Part shown: one piece after another, positions 25,701 through 32,809 of the stretch
Position numbering within the stretch: position 1 is the first letter of the stretch
Layout of the letters: each line of letters opens with the position of its first letter
NCBI GenBank assembly: GCA_937930635.1
Contig: CALHCF010000007.1
Location: 186,001-250,000 of the forward strand
Reading direction: 5' to 3'
From: an uncultured Rhizobiaceae group bacterium
Lineage (GTDB): Bacteria > Pseudomonadota > Alphaproteobacteria > Rhizobiales > Rhizobiaceae
DNA: 64,000 nt
Notes under the pieces: model-generated
Seen by the model: the letters and a program-made list of their open reading frames with translations, nothing else
The model's database searches: none
What the model was told of the DNA's origin: nothing
Program-made: the position numbers and the translations under genes

Positions 25701-26470
25701 GCATCTCCAAACAATGTCCGAATAGTTGCCTGCGACACCTCATCCTTCAAGGATGAAAGGTAAACCGGCAGCGGGTTGAGACCTTCCTTCTCCAGCGCCC
25801 GAAGCAGGGCTTCGACCGGCTGGGTATTCCCGCTTTGCAACAGGGCCCGATAGAAAGTAATGGCAACCACCGGCGCACCGGCGCGCCACTGCGCCTCAAG
25901 CCTGTCCAGCGATGGTTGATCAATACCCGGCCACCACAATCCCGCTTTCAGCAATGGAACGGCAGCTTGTGGCTCAGACATTTTGTGGTCGAGACAATCG
26001 CCCACCGCATCCAGCAACAGGCGCATATTGCGCTCACCGCCATGATTGAAATACGACCAGAGCGCCAGCCTTGTGCGTTCGTCCACTGTATTGAAGCGGT
26101 CGACCGACGGATCGGGTTTATCATCACCCGGCAAAACGGCCAGTTGCACACCGTGCGTCCGGCATGTCGCATGAAGCGTTTCCAGCCCGTAAGGCCAATA
26201 ACTCTCACCGCCAAGACACCGGACAACCACCATGCGCGACTGCGCCACGGTTTTCTCGCACCACACATCAATCGACAGCGGATGGGACAGTGTCATCATA
26301 TTGGCCAGCCGCACTGTCGGCCCATTCTCCAGCCCCTCAAGCGCCGAAGCCATGGCCGCCAGTTCGGTATCTGCTGCCGAAATAAAAATCAGATCGGCAG
26401 GGTCCTGACCAAGATCAATTGCCTCGTCTGTGTCGGCCAGATTGCCCTTTTGCGCCAGAAGCAGATGCAT
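22718..26470 (-). CDS. cobN: Cobaltochelatase large subunit CobN
   Basis: 1250-aa large subunit of the ATP-dependent cobaltochelatase that inserts cobalt late into hydrogenobyrinic acid a,c-diamide. The length and motifs match CobN: AIAHMGKHGNMEWLPGKALGL, HVYPFIVNDPGEGTQAKRR, PTGRNFFSVDSRAVPTPAAW and GMTAAVEHVSGNRPVVYHND. The AAA+ partners CobS and CobT are not in the window; in related genomes they are usually encoded elsewhere. Lies between cobW (6 bases upstream) and cobO (overlapping). Confidence 0.95.
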   Translation of the reverse strand: MHLLLAQKGNLADTDEAIDLGQDPADLIFISAADTELAAMASALEGLENGPTVRLANMMTLSHPLSIDVWCEKTVAQSRMVVVRCLGGESYWPYGLETLHATCRTHGVQLAVLPGDDKPDPSVDRFNTVDERTRLALWSYFNHGGERNMRLLLDAVGDCLDHKMSEPQAAVPLLKAGLWWPGIDQPSLDRLEAQWRAGAPVVAITFYRALLQSGNTQPVEALLRALEKEGLNPLPVYLSSLKDEVSQATIRTLFGDAAPGGVINLTGFAVSSPDNSRIPTVLEENGAVVLQGVLAGGGEESWLASDQGLSARDLAMNVALPEVDGRVLSRVIAFKDAGHFDANTQANIVRHVARDDRVRFVAQLAAGWVRLRNSKPAQRRVALVLANYPNRDGRLGNGVGLDTPAGTIEVLQALQKSGYAVENIPSDGNALIEYLQAGPTNAATDGREVRETISLKQYKEIFATLPETIQREIAGRWGDPQTDPYFLTDQNAFALPLARFGETLVGIQPARGYNIDPTETYHSPDLVPPHGYLAFYFFLRENYGAHAIAHMGKHGNMEWLPGKALGLAQTCYPEAVFGPVPHVYPFIVNDPGEGTQAKRRSSAVIIDHLTPPLTRAESYGPLKELEALVDEYYEASGVDPRRLSYLRRQILEMMSDTGLDTDAGISGEDSENSALEKLDAYLCELKEMQIRDGLHIFGKAPEGRLKTDLAVALARVPRGQGEGGDASLQRAIAADLLGADVNFDPLDCNMGAPWSGPKPDLMMAVSNDAWRTNGDTVERLEILAAQLVDGTVQSQPEWSATPQVLDALKNTILPDLDACGRSEIGGFMTALSGQFLTPGPSGAPTRGRLDVLPTGRNFFSVDSRAVPTPAAWHLGRKSAELLIKRHRQEQGEWPTAMGLSAWGTSNMRTGGDDIAQAMALIGAKPVWDHGSRRVTGFEIITLAELGRPRVDVTLRISGFFRDAFPAQIDLFDKAVRAIAALDEDVADNPLAQRVVDEQAALIKKGFSSDDASRQAGFRIFGSKPGAYGAGLQALIDEKGWSEQADLARAYLAWGSYAYGANAEGEAAQDPLETRLSQLEAVVHNQDNREHDLLDSDDYYQFEGGMTAAVEHVSGNRPVVYHNDHSRPERPVIRTLEEEIGRVVRARVVNPKWIAGVMRHGYKGAFEIAATVDYLFAFSATTGAVRHHHFDAVYQAFLGDDVVRSFMADNNPQALKEMADRMLEAQERGLWTARSNSAKFDLERLAERQHG

Positions 26471-26476
26471 ACAGGA

Positions 26477-27532
26477 TTAAACCAGCGCCGCAGCAATTTC
26501 GGCACGGATGGCGGCTTCATCCATATCGTGAAGGCCAATGACAACCAATCGCGAAGAGCGAGGTTCGGCCGCCGCCCAATCGCGGTCAAAATAGGTGTCG
26601 ATCCGTTTGCCGACGGCTTGCACCACCATGCGCATCGGCTTGTCGGCGATATCAAGAAAACCTTTCAAACGCAGCACATCATGAGCCTCGATAATATCGA
26701 CAAGCCGGTCACGCAGCGCAGCAGGGTCTGTGACCGCACCTCCCGACACCACGAAACTCTCAAACTCATCATGGTCATGTTCATGACCGTCTTCGTGATG
26801 AATCTCATGGTGCGAACGCCGCGCCGCCATATCATCTTCGGTCCCCACTCCAAGGCCCAGAAGAACGTCCGCCCCCGGCACATTGCCCATACCGGCGCGG
26901 ATCAGCTTGACCCGCCGCTCTGTTGCATCGCGCACTTCACCTTCGACAAAATCCAGCCTGTCAGCGGCCAGCAGGTCGGTCTTGTTCAGCACGATCATAT
27001 CCGCACATGTAATCTGGTCCTCAAACAGCTCCTCCAGCGGGCTTTCATGATCAAGGCTTTCATCGCCCTCGCGCTGTGCCTGCACCGCATCATGATCATC
27101 AGCAAACCGCCCATCCGCCACGGCGGCACTGTCAACGACAGTCACCACACCGTCTACCGTCACCTGCTCACGGATTTCAGGCCAGTTGAAGGCATTCACG
27201 AGGGGCTGCGGAAGCGCCAGACCGGACGTCTCGATAACGATATGATCAGGTTTGCGGTCACTTTCCATCAGCTTGGTGATGGTGGGAATAAAGTCATCGG
27301 CAACAGTGCAACAGATACAGCCATTAGTGAGTTCGACAATATCATCTTCACTGCAGGTTTCATCGCCGCACCCCGCCAGCACATCGCCATCAACGCCAAG
27401 GTCGCCGAACTCGTTGATGATAAGCGCAATACGCTTGCCGTTGGCGGTTGCCAGCAGATTGCGAATGAGCGTCGTCTTGCCAGCCCCCAGGAAACCGGTA
27501 ATCACCGTTGCGGGAATTTTCTGCGCGTCCAT
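26477..27532 (-). CDS. cobW: CobW, GTP-dependent metallochaperone (COG0523)
   Basis: G3E-family GTPase thought to deliver cobalt to CobN. 351 aa from ATG 27532, which is seven bases after GGAAG. Walker A GFLGAGKTT (13-21), the metal-binding CxCC motif at Cys72-Cys75 (GCICC), IVLNKTDLL for guanine recognition, and a His-rich stretch (HHEIHHEDGHEHDHDE, about 230-246). The C-terminal CobW_C domain includes RLKGFLDI. Adjacent to cobN, the expected client. Confidence 0.94.
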   Translation of the reverse strand: MDAQKIPATVITGFLGAGKTTLIRNLLATANGKRIALIINEFGDLGVDGDVLAGCGDETCSEDDIVELTNGCICCTVADDFIPTITKLMESDRKPDHIVIETSGLALPQPLVNAFNWPEIREQVTVDGVVTVVDSAAVADGRFADDHDAVQAQREGDESLDHESPLEELFEDQITCADMIVLNKTDLLAADRLDFVEGEVRDATERRVKLIRAGMGNVPGADVLLGLGVGTEDDMAARRSHHEIHHEDGHEHDHDEFESFVVSGGAVTDPAALRDRLVDIIEAHDVLRLKGFLDIADKPMRMVVQAVGKRIDTYFDRDWAAAEPRSSRLVVIGLHDMDEAAIRAEIAAALV

Positions 27533-27543
27533 AATCATTCTTC

Positions 27544-28071
27544 CTATTTGAGTTTTTGCGGCAGCGCCGCCGTCACAAACCAGACATTTTCAGCAATCCC
27601 GGCAATGTCCTGATGCAGCCGCCCGGCATAATCGCGAAAATCCCGCGCCATCTTCTCCATCGGGACGATGCCCTGCCCCACTTCGTTGGAGACCAGAAGC
27701 ACCGCATGGTCGCGGTCAAATCCCGACAGAGTTTCAACCAGCGTCGTACATTCCGTCGCAACATCGCGTTCAGCCATCATCAGATTGGTCAGCCAGAGCG
27801 TCAGACAATCGACAAGGACACATGTGTCCGAAGCAACAACGGCCTTCAGCGCTGATGCGAGTTCAAGCGGTTCCTCGATCAGTTGCCATTCAGACCCGCG
27901 CCGGGAGCGATGGTGCGCAATGCGCGCCTCCATCTCACCGTCAAAGGCTTCGCTGGTTGCCAGATAGATCTTCTGCCGGGCGCTCTCGTGCGAAAGCTGT
28001 TCTGCAAAGCTGCTCTTGCCGGACCGGGCCCCGCCCAGAATGAGCGAAACCCCGGGCGCAAATTGAGCCAT
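27544..28071 (-). CDS. cobP: Adenosylcobinamide kinase / adenosylcobinamide-phosphate guanylyltransferase (CobP/CobU)
   Basis: 175-aa bifunctional enzyme of nucleotide-loop assembly. P-loop LILGGARSGKSSFAEQ (about 11-26), the YLATSEAFDGEMEARIAHHRSRR stretch containing the guanylylated His region, VLVDCLTLWLTNLM and LLVSNEVGQGIVP are all family signatures. It lies 6 bases after hupE and 11 bases before cobW in the riboswitch-led operon. Confidence 0.95.
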   Translation of the reverse strand: MAQFAPGVSLILGGARSGKSSFAEQLSHESARQKIYLATSEAFDGEMEARIAHHRSRRGSEWQLIEEPLELASALKAVVASDTCVLVDCLTLWLTNLMMAERDVATECTTLVETLSGFDRDHAVLLVSNEVGQGIVPMEKMARDFRDYAGRLHQDIAGIAENVWFVTAALPQKLK

Positions 28072-28077
28072 GACTGA

Positions 28078-28710
28078 TCAGGCGAGACCAAAGGCGAGGT
28101 TGATGGCTTTTTCACCAACGAGCAAAAGGCCGGCACCCGCCACCATGCCACCACCGATACGGGCTGGTATGTTGGAGGCCATATCAGCGGCCTTTCCAAG
28201 CCCATTGACAATGACCAGACCAGAGACCACGGCAATCGCATATTGGGTAATCCCGAAACCCGCCAGATAGGCGACAACCGGTGTGGTTTCAGCACCAAAG
28301 ATGGCCTCACCATAGGCATGACCATGGAAAAGACCGGCGATTGCAAACAGACCGGCAAAAACGGCAAAGGGCGCCATACGCCCGGTAATCAACAAAAGAC
28401 CAACCGCAGCAACCGATAGTGAAATCACAAATTCAACAGCAGGAAGATCAAACGCCATCAGATGCAGACCTGTGCCCGCAAGCGTGGCGATGATGAAGAA
28501 AAGCGGCAGGGCAAAGCGCGAGCCGATCAGCACTGCGGCCAGGCCGACACCAATCACAAAGGCAAGATGGTCCAGTCCAAGAACCGGATGGCCGATGCCG
28601 GACAACAAACCTTCAAACAGTGTGGACGGTGTTTTGCCACTCATGGGGTGATGGGCAAATGCAGGGGTAGAGAGAACCGCAAATAGAGCGGCAAGGGACA
28701 GTTTTTTCAT
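28078..28710 (-). CDS. hupE: HupE/UreJ-family membrane protein, probable cobalt transporter
   Basis: 210-aa inner-membrane protein with an N-terminal signal-like segment (1-19, ending FAHH), then about six hydrophobic helices. GIGHPVLGLDHLAFV (about 38-52) is the HupE/UreJ metal-binding signature, and a second His pair lies in GLFHGHAYGE. First gene after the cobalamin riboswitch, and this placement points to cobalt rather than nickel as substrate (inference from context). The Shine-Dalgarno GGGAG ten bases before ATG can be sequestered in a hairpin. Confidence 0.88.
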   Translation of the reverse strand: MKKLSLAALFAVLSTPAFAHHPMSGKTPSTLFEGLLSGIGHPVLGLDHLAFVIGVGLAAVLIGSRFALPLFFIIATLAGTGLHLMAFDLPAVEFVISLSVAAVGLLLITGRMAPFAVFAGLFAIAGLFHGHAYGEAIFGAETTPVVAYLAGFGITQYAIAVVSGLVIVNGLGKAADMASNIPARIGGGMVAGAGLLLVGEKAINLAFGLA

Positions 28711-28720
28711 GGTCAGACAA

Positions 28721-28750
28721 CTCCCGTGTTCGTGACACTTGTGGCGGGAG
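28721..28750 (-). promoter_or_regulatory. Ribosome-binding-site sequestering hairpin before hupE
   Basis: CTCCCG (28721-28726) and CGGGAG (28745-28750) are complementary, with an inner GTGT/ACAC helix (28726-28729 with 28735-28738). On the - strand transcript one arm is the GGGAG Shine-Dalgarno of hupE. This would make a translational expression platform for the riboswitch. Upstream, a small GGCC palindrome followed by five T residues in the transcript (28764-28781) is a weaker candidate for a terminator-type platform. Confidence 0.5.
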
Positions 28751-28856
28751 CATGGATGCGTCGAAAAACGGCCTGCCGGCCTTCCTGTCTTTCAGCGCAA
28801 GCGGAACATCCCGTCCGTTGAACGATGCGGGCGCGCGGGCACCCATTGACACAAAC

Positions 28857-29052
28857 GGCAGGTCTCCTGGCTGCGGATCAACGGCTTCTGCCCGCCTTCC
28901 CGTTTCAATTGAAACAGTGGCTTTCTGGACAGGGCCTCACCGCTACAGTCGCGGGGTCGGCTGTGGTTAAGGCCCCCTGCTTGGGTCGGCCCGACACATT
29001 CCCTTTTGCTCTCCGAATCCCTTCAAGGGACAAAACGAAGACCATTTGCACC
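28857..29052 (-). promoter_or_regulatory. Cobalamin (B12) riboswitch
   Basis: Read on the - strand, the region contains in order GGTGC (29052-29048), GGGAA (29003-28999), a GCGACTGTAGCGGTGAGGCC segment, the B12-box core GCCACTG (28921-28915), and the closing AGCCAGGAGACCTGCC (ending 28857). Order and spacing match the adenosylcobalamin riboswitch aptamer. It precedes hupE-cobP-cobW-cobN-cobO and should shut this operon down when cobalamin is plentiful. Confidence 0.95.
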
Positions 29053-29053
29053 C

Positions 29054-29367
29054 ACGACTAAATAGCCCGGTGCAGGGGAAGTCAATCACGAATGCGACGC
29101 CAAATGGCGTGGTCAGCGGGTTAAGCACACAGTTGTTGTCGATCTGCTTCAAACCCTTATTGGGGTATTCAGTTTGGAGACATAAACGGTGCCGACAGGA
29201 AAAAAGGCAATGAATTATGATCCGGTGACCGGCCCCATTAAACTGGGGTAGATATTTTGATGCTTAATCAATGAGCGTCATTTGATCGAGAGTTTGGAGA
29301 TTGAAGGCACGGGTTGTTCTGGCTTGGCTATGCCCGAAATTAAAATGCAATCAGGAATTGAAAATTA
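29054..29367. other. Intergenic region between riboswitch and SUKH gene
   Basis: AT-richer than its surroundings. It must contain the - strand promoter for the riboswitch transcript and the + strand promoter for the SUKH gene. No RNA gene or convincing ORF is seen; ggccccattaaactgggg near 29233 is a small imperfect hairpin only. Confidence 0.4.
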
Positions 29368-31161
29368 ATGGCTAAACGTATCTACGCACACAAAACATTT
29401 CCTCCCGCCAGTGACAGCGAAATCGCCGCTGCGGAAGAAAAATATGGCGTGAGTTTCCAGGAAGATTACAGAGCATTTTTGAAAACGGACAACGGCCTCA
29501 TCATCAAAGAAGAGGACCACGACAACGAAACCGATGGTGAGGAGTGGATCAACGAGGCAACACGGATTTTTGGGTTGAATGATGATCCCCACTACAAATT
29601 CGGCGACGGGTTAAACAGTGTTCTCGACCCGCGTTTTCTAAAAATATTCTATTCGGTTGGTATTGATGCTGGTGGCAATGATCTCGTGCAGATTGCTGCG
29701 GGCAAACGCTGTGGCGAGTTGGCTATGCTTGATCATGAAGTTTATAGCGGCATGGAAGAGCTTCTAGAGGTCGAGGGTTTTGAATACCCCAGCCACGATG
29801 AAGGCCAAAAAAAGCTGCCGTTCAAAACATTTGATGATGCAACGCCGGATCAGATTTTGGACGAGTGTTTCACACAGGGTTATCTGGCTCACTACCCGAT
29901 CACTTTCGGCAAACAGATAAAAGCGCTCGACAAAATTTACAACGAGATCGCGCAAAGCAACAAAATACGCCCCAAGGAAATCGTCAAACCCAGAGCCACA
30001 ATATCCGCTCTTCGGCTTTATTTGTATGAAAATGAAAAACCCTACGCCGTGGAAAAACTGGAGGGGTTGTACGGAACGGTTGCGACTATCCAACCTGACG
30101 AAGGGGTGGGTTGGATATTGAAAGTCAAGCTTGAAGAAGACCGTGAGATTAGGGTTGAAACAACGGTTACAGTCGATGGCTCGATTGTTGCTGATCAGAC
30201 AATCAGCACCATTGAAACCAACACCAAATGCCGAACTGTGCTGCCCATGACAAAGGATGGAAAGCCTCTTCCATCCGGCAAATACGAAATCAAAATAGCT
30301 TTTCCAGATGATCAGGCTCTCGATCCGGTTACAAGCTCGTTTCAGATTTTCGTGAAAGAGCGCCAACCTGGCGGCACAACCTGTCTGGCTTTCGAAGCTG
30401 CGACCGATGCAGAGATCACCAGGATTGAAAACAAACTGCCTTACACATTTTGCGAAGATTTCCGGCAGTTTTTAGCATCAGAAAATGGCCGTCACTTCTT
30501 CTGGCCCTGGATCAAATTATGGAAAAAGGTCGCGAAAAACAGGCGTAAAGATCGTAATAGAGAGGCCAGTTCACTGACCGACCGGGGCGGCTGGGAACTT
30601 GGGGTAACCGAGATATACGGCCTTCAAAAACCCTGGATCATGACAAACAAAGATCTGGATCCGCCCACGCAACTCAGTATCGAACGGGGGCTCATTGTAA
30701 AAATCAAACCGAATGGCACCTGGAAGCAAATAAATCCGGTTCTGTGCCCGGTCGCCGATGATATGAGTGTCCCCTTGGGTGGATGGTATCAGATTGTCGC
30801 CGGCAAACACCGAGGGAAAATGGCACGTTGCAAGGAGAGTGTTTTCGACCTGGACAGAATTTTCCAGATCAAGGACTACAAGCGCGTGGTGGGTGGCGGC
30901 AAAAAAGCGAAAACCAGATCCTATCCGTTTGAAAACGTCGCCAAGGCAACCCCAGATCAGATTATTGATGCCTATCTTGCCGATGATTTTATCGAGATCA
31001 TCGATATGGATTTCAGGTCGTTTCGCGATTTAGTCGTCTCTCGTCACGAGAAAGAGTTCGCAAAAATGCGGGATAAATATATCGATCTGGGCTCCAGGTC
31101 TCGATCCATAATTGGGAAGACCCGCCAATTTCTTTCAGGCTTCAACGGGCTGTTTCGTTAG
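29368..31161 (+). CDS. Double SUKH (SMI1/KNR4-like) domain protein
   Basis: 597-aa cytoplasmic protein, no signal or TM. Residues 1-190 form one SUKH-like domain (start SDSEIAAAEEKYGVSFQEDYRAFLKTDNG) and about 345-565 a second (DAEITRIENKLPYTFCEDFRQFLASENG); both have the amphipathic opening helices and FL-x-x-x-NG turn of the superfamily, and both end with a (K/A)TPDQI(L/I)D(E/A) helix. Between them (about 200-335) is a beta-rich module with PSGKYEIKIAFPDD, resembling an immunoglobulin-like or CARDB-type fold. SUKH proteins are often immunity proteins of polymorphic toxins; no toxin gene is adjacent. Codon and base use look more AT-rich than neighbouring cob genes, suggesting insertion between cobQ and the rest of the locus. 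Confidence 0.72.
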   Translation: MAKRIYAHKTFPPASDSEIAAAEEKYGVSFQEDYRAFLKTDNGLIIKEEDHDNETDGEEWINEATRIFGLNDDPHYKFGDGLNSVLDPRFLKIFYSVGIDAGGNDLVQIAAGKRCGELAMLDHEVYSGMEELLEVEGFEYPSHDEGQKKLPFKTFDDATPDQILDECFTQGYLAHYPITFGKQIKALDKIYNEIAQSNKIRPKEIVKPRATISALRLYLYENEKPYAVEKLEGLYGTVATIQPDEGVGWILKVKLEEDREIRVETTVTVDGSIVADQTISTIETNTKCRTVLPMTKDGKPLPSGKYEIKIAFPDDQALDPVTSSFQIFVKERQPGGTTCLAFEAATDAEITRIENKLPYTFCEDFRQFLASENGRHFFWPWIKLWKKVAKNRRKDRNREASSLTDRGGWELGVTEIYGLQKPWIMTNKDLDPPTQLSIERGLIVKIKPNGTWKQINPVLCPVADDMSVPLGGWYQIVAGKHRGKMARCKESVFDLDRIFQIKDYKRVVGGGKKAKTRSYPFENVAKATPDQIIDAYLADDFIEIIDMDFRSFRDLVVSRHEKEFAKMRDKYIDLGSRSRSIIGKTRQFLSGFNGLFR

Positions 31162-31195
31162 AGCAGATGGTTTTTGACTTTATTGCCTGATGTTT

Positions 31196-31226
31196 TGAGG
31201 TCACATCGTCCGCTTGACTGACCTCA
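31196..31226. terminator. Hairpin between convergent SUKH and cobQ genes
   Basis: TGAGGTCA (31196-31203) pairs with TGACCTCA (31219-31226) around a 15-base loop. No clear T-run follows on either strand, so function as a bidirectional terminator is only suggested by its place between two convergent genes. Confidence 0.4.
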
Positions 31227-31259
31227 GCCTGTTAAAGGCTTCCGCTATCCCCATGCCGG

Positions 31260-32750
31260 TCAGGCGTTGTCTCCAACTTCGAAGATTGCCGGGTCAACCA
31301 CGGCTTCCAACTGGTTGGCGACCTCATCAAGTGCTGCCTGCACCGTCTGTCGGTAGTCAAAGTCCGGTGCATTGATACCCATCGACCTTAGGAACGAGAC
31401 ACGCCAACGATCCGTGGTAAAGAGGCCGTGGAGATAGCAGCCCTGAACATGACTGTTAGCAGAGACCGCGCCATCCGGCGTTCCATCGAGGTGGATCATT
31501 GGATTATCGCAGGCCGGGCCGTGGGTGCGACCCATGTGGATTTCATAGCCATCCAGCGCCACGCCGGTCTGCGCATCCCTCGCCATGCGATTGCACACTG
31601 TCTTTTGGGGTATCAGCACCGTCTCAACATCCAGCAGACCAAGACCCTGCGCCTCGGTTTCCAGACCTTCAACACCCTCCGGGTCCCGAACCACGCGCCC
31701 AAGCATCTGATAACCACCGCAAATGCCGACAACATGACCGCCCCGTTCAACATGATTCAGAACTTCACGATCCCAGCCCAAAGCCCTGAATTGATTCAGA
31801 TCGGCGATGGTGGACTTTGACCCCGGCAACACCACCAGCCGGGCATCGCGCGGCCAAAGGTCTCCGGGCCGCACAAACTGGACCCGCACCCCCGGCTGCA
31901 ATTTCAACGGATCAAGGTCGTCAAAATTGGAGATGCGGGAAAGAACCGGCACCGCGACAACAGCCCCCTCACCTGCGCCCTCGATTTGCTTTTCCAGCGC
32001 AACGGAATCCTCTGCTGGCAGGTTTCGGATTGCCTCCAGCCACGGCACCACGCCGTAACTCTTCCACCCGGTAAAATTGGTGATCTGCTGCAATCCCTCA
32101 TCAAATAAAGAGACATCTCCGCGAAATTTGTTGATCAGGTAGCCCCGAACCATGCGCCGGTCTTCCTGGGGCAGGATGGTATGAGTGCCGACAAGCGAGG
32201 CAATCACCCCGCCCCGGTCAATGTCCCCCACAAGAATAACCGGCACATCTGCCGCCGTCGCAAATCCCATATTGGCAATATCACCATCTCGCAGGTTGAT
32301 CTCCGCAGGACTTCCCGCCCCCTCAACGATAACCAGATCAGCTTCTTGTGAAAGACGGTGAAAACTCTCCATCACCGCGCCAAGCAATTGCGGTTTCAGC
32401 TTCTGATAGTCGCGGCCCTTCGCGGCGCCCCACACTTTGCCATGCACGATAATCTGACTTCCGGTCTCCGATTGCGGTTTCAACAAGACGGGATTCATGT
32501 CCACACTTGACGGCACACCGCAAGCCAGCGCCTGCAGCCATTGAGCTCGGCCAATTTCGCCACCTGTGCCATCCGCCAACGGCGTTGCAGCAACCGCGGC
32601 ATTGTTGGACATGTTCTGTGGCTTGAACGGCCGAACCGACAGTCCCCGTCGAGATGCAAGGCGACACAAGCCCGCAGCCAGCACGGTTTTGCCGACATCC
32701 GAACCGGTGCCCTGCAACATGATCGCCCGCGCTGTGTGTTTTTTTGTCAT
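31260..32750 (-). CDS. cobQ: Cobyric acid synthase (CobQ/CbiP)
   Basis: 496-aa glutamine-dependent amidase that amidates the b, d, e and g side chains of adenosylcobyrinic acid a,c-diamide. The N-terminal domain begins IMLQGTGSDVGKTVLAAGLCR, with KPQNMSNNAAVA and VIVEGAGSPAEINLRDGDIANMG; the C-terminal amidotransferase domain shows VVLPGSKSTIADL and GICGGYQMLGR (nucleophile Cys), then YEIHMGRTHG. Separated from the main cob array by the SUKH gene and located 59 bases after the M50/HlyD gene in the same orientation. Confidence 0.95.
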   Translation of the reverse strand: MTKKHTARAIMLQGTGSDVGKTVLAAGLCRLASRRGLSVRPFKPQNMSNNAAVAATPLADGTGGEIGRAQWLQALACGVPSSVDMNPVLLKPQSETGSQIIVHGKVWGAAKGRDYQKLKPQLLGAVMESFHRLSQEADLVIVEGAGSPAEINLRDGDIANMGFATAADVPVILVGDIDRGGVIASLVGTHTILPQEDRRMVRGYLINKFRGDVSLFDEGLQQITNFTGWKSYGVVPWLEAIRNLPAEDSVALEKQIEGAGEGAVVAVPVLSRISNFDDLDPLKLQPGVRVQFVRPGDLWPRDARLVVLPGSKSTIADLNQFRALGWDREVLNHVERGGHVVGICGGYQMLGRVVRDPEGVEGLETEAQGLGLLDVETVLIPQKTVCNRMARDAQTGVALDGYEIHMGRTHGPACDNPMIHLDGTPDGAVSANSHVQGCYLHGLFTTDRWRVSFLRSMGINAPDFDYRQTVQAALDEVANQLEAVVDPAIFEVGDNA

Positions 32751-32809
32751 GGTTTGCGCTTAGGGCGTAATGAAACATCATACAAGCACCGTGCTCACCA
32801 TGAAGCTGT

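Noticed and set aside
25835..27613. 592-codon open frame on the + strand opposite cobN and cobW
   Set aside because: It is antisense to two well-conserved genes, its translation is His/Arg/Gln-rich without domain character, and the same happens opposite cbiX (19623-20612) and fdsA (43895-45145). These are codon-bias shadows.
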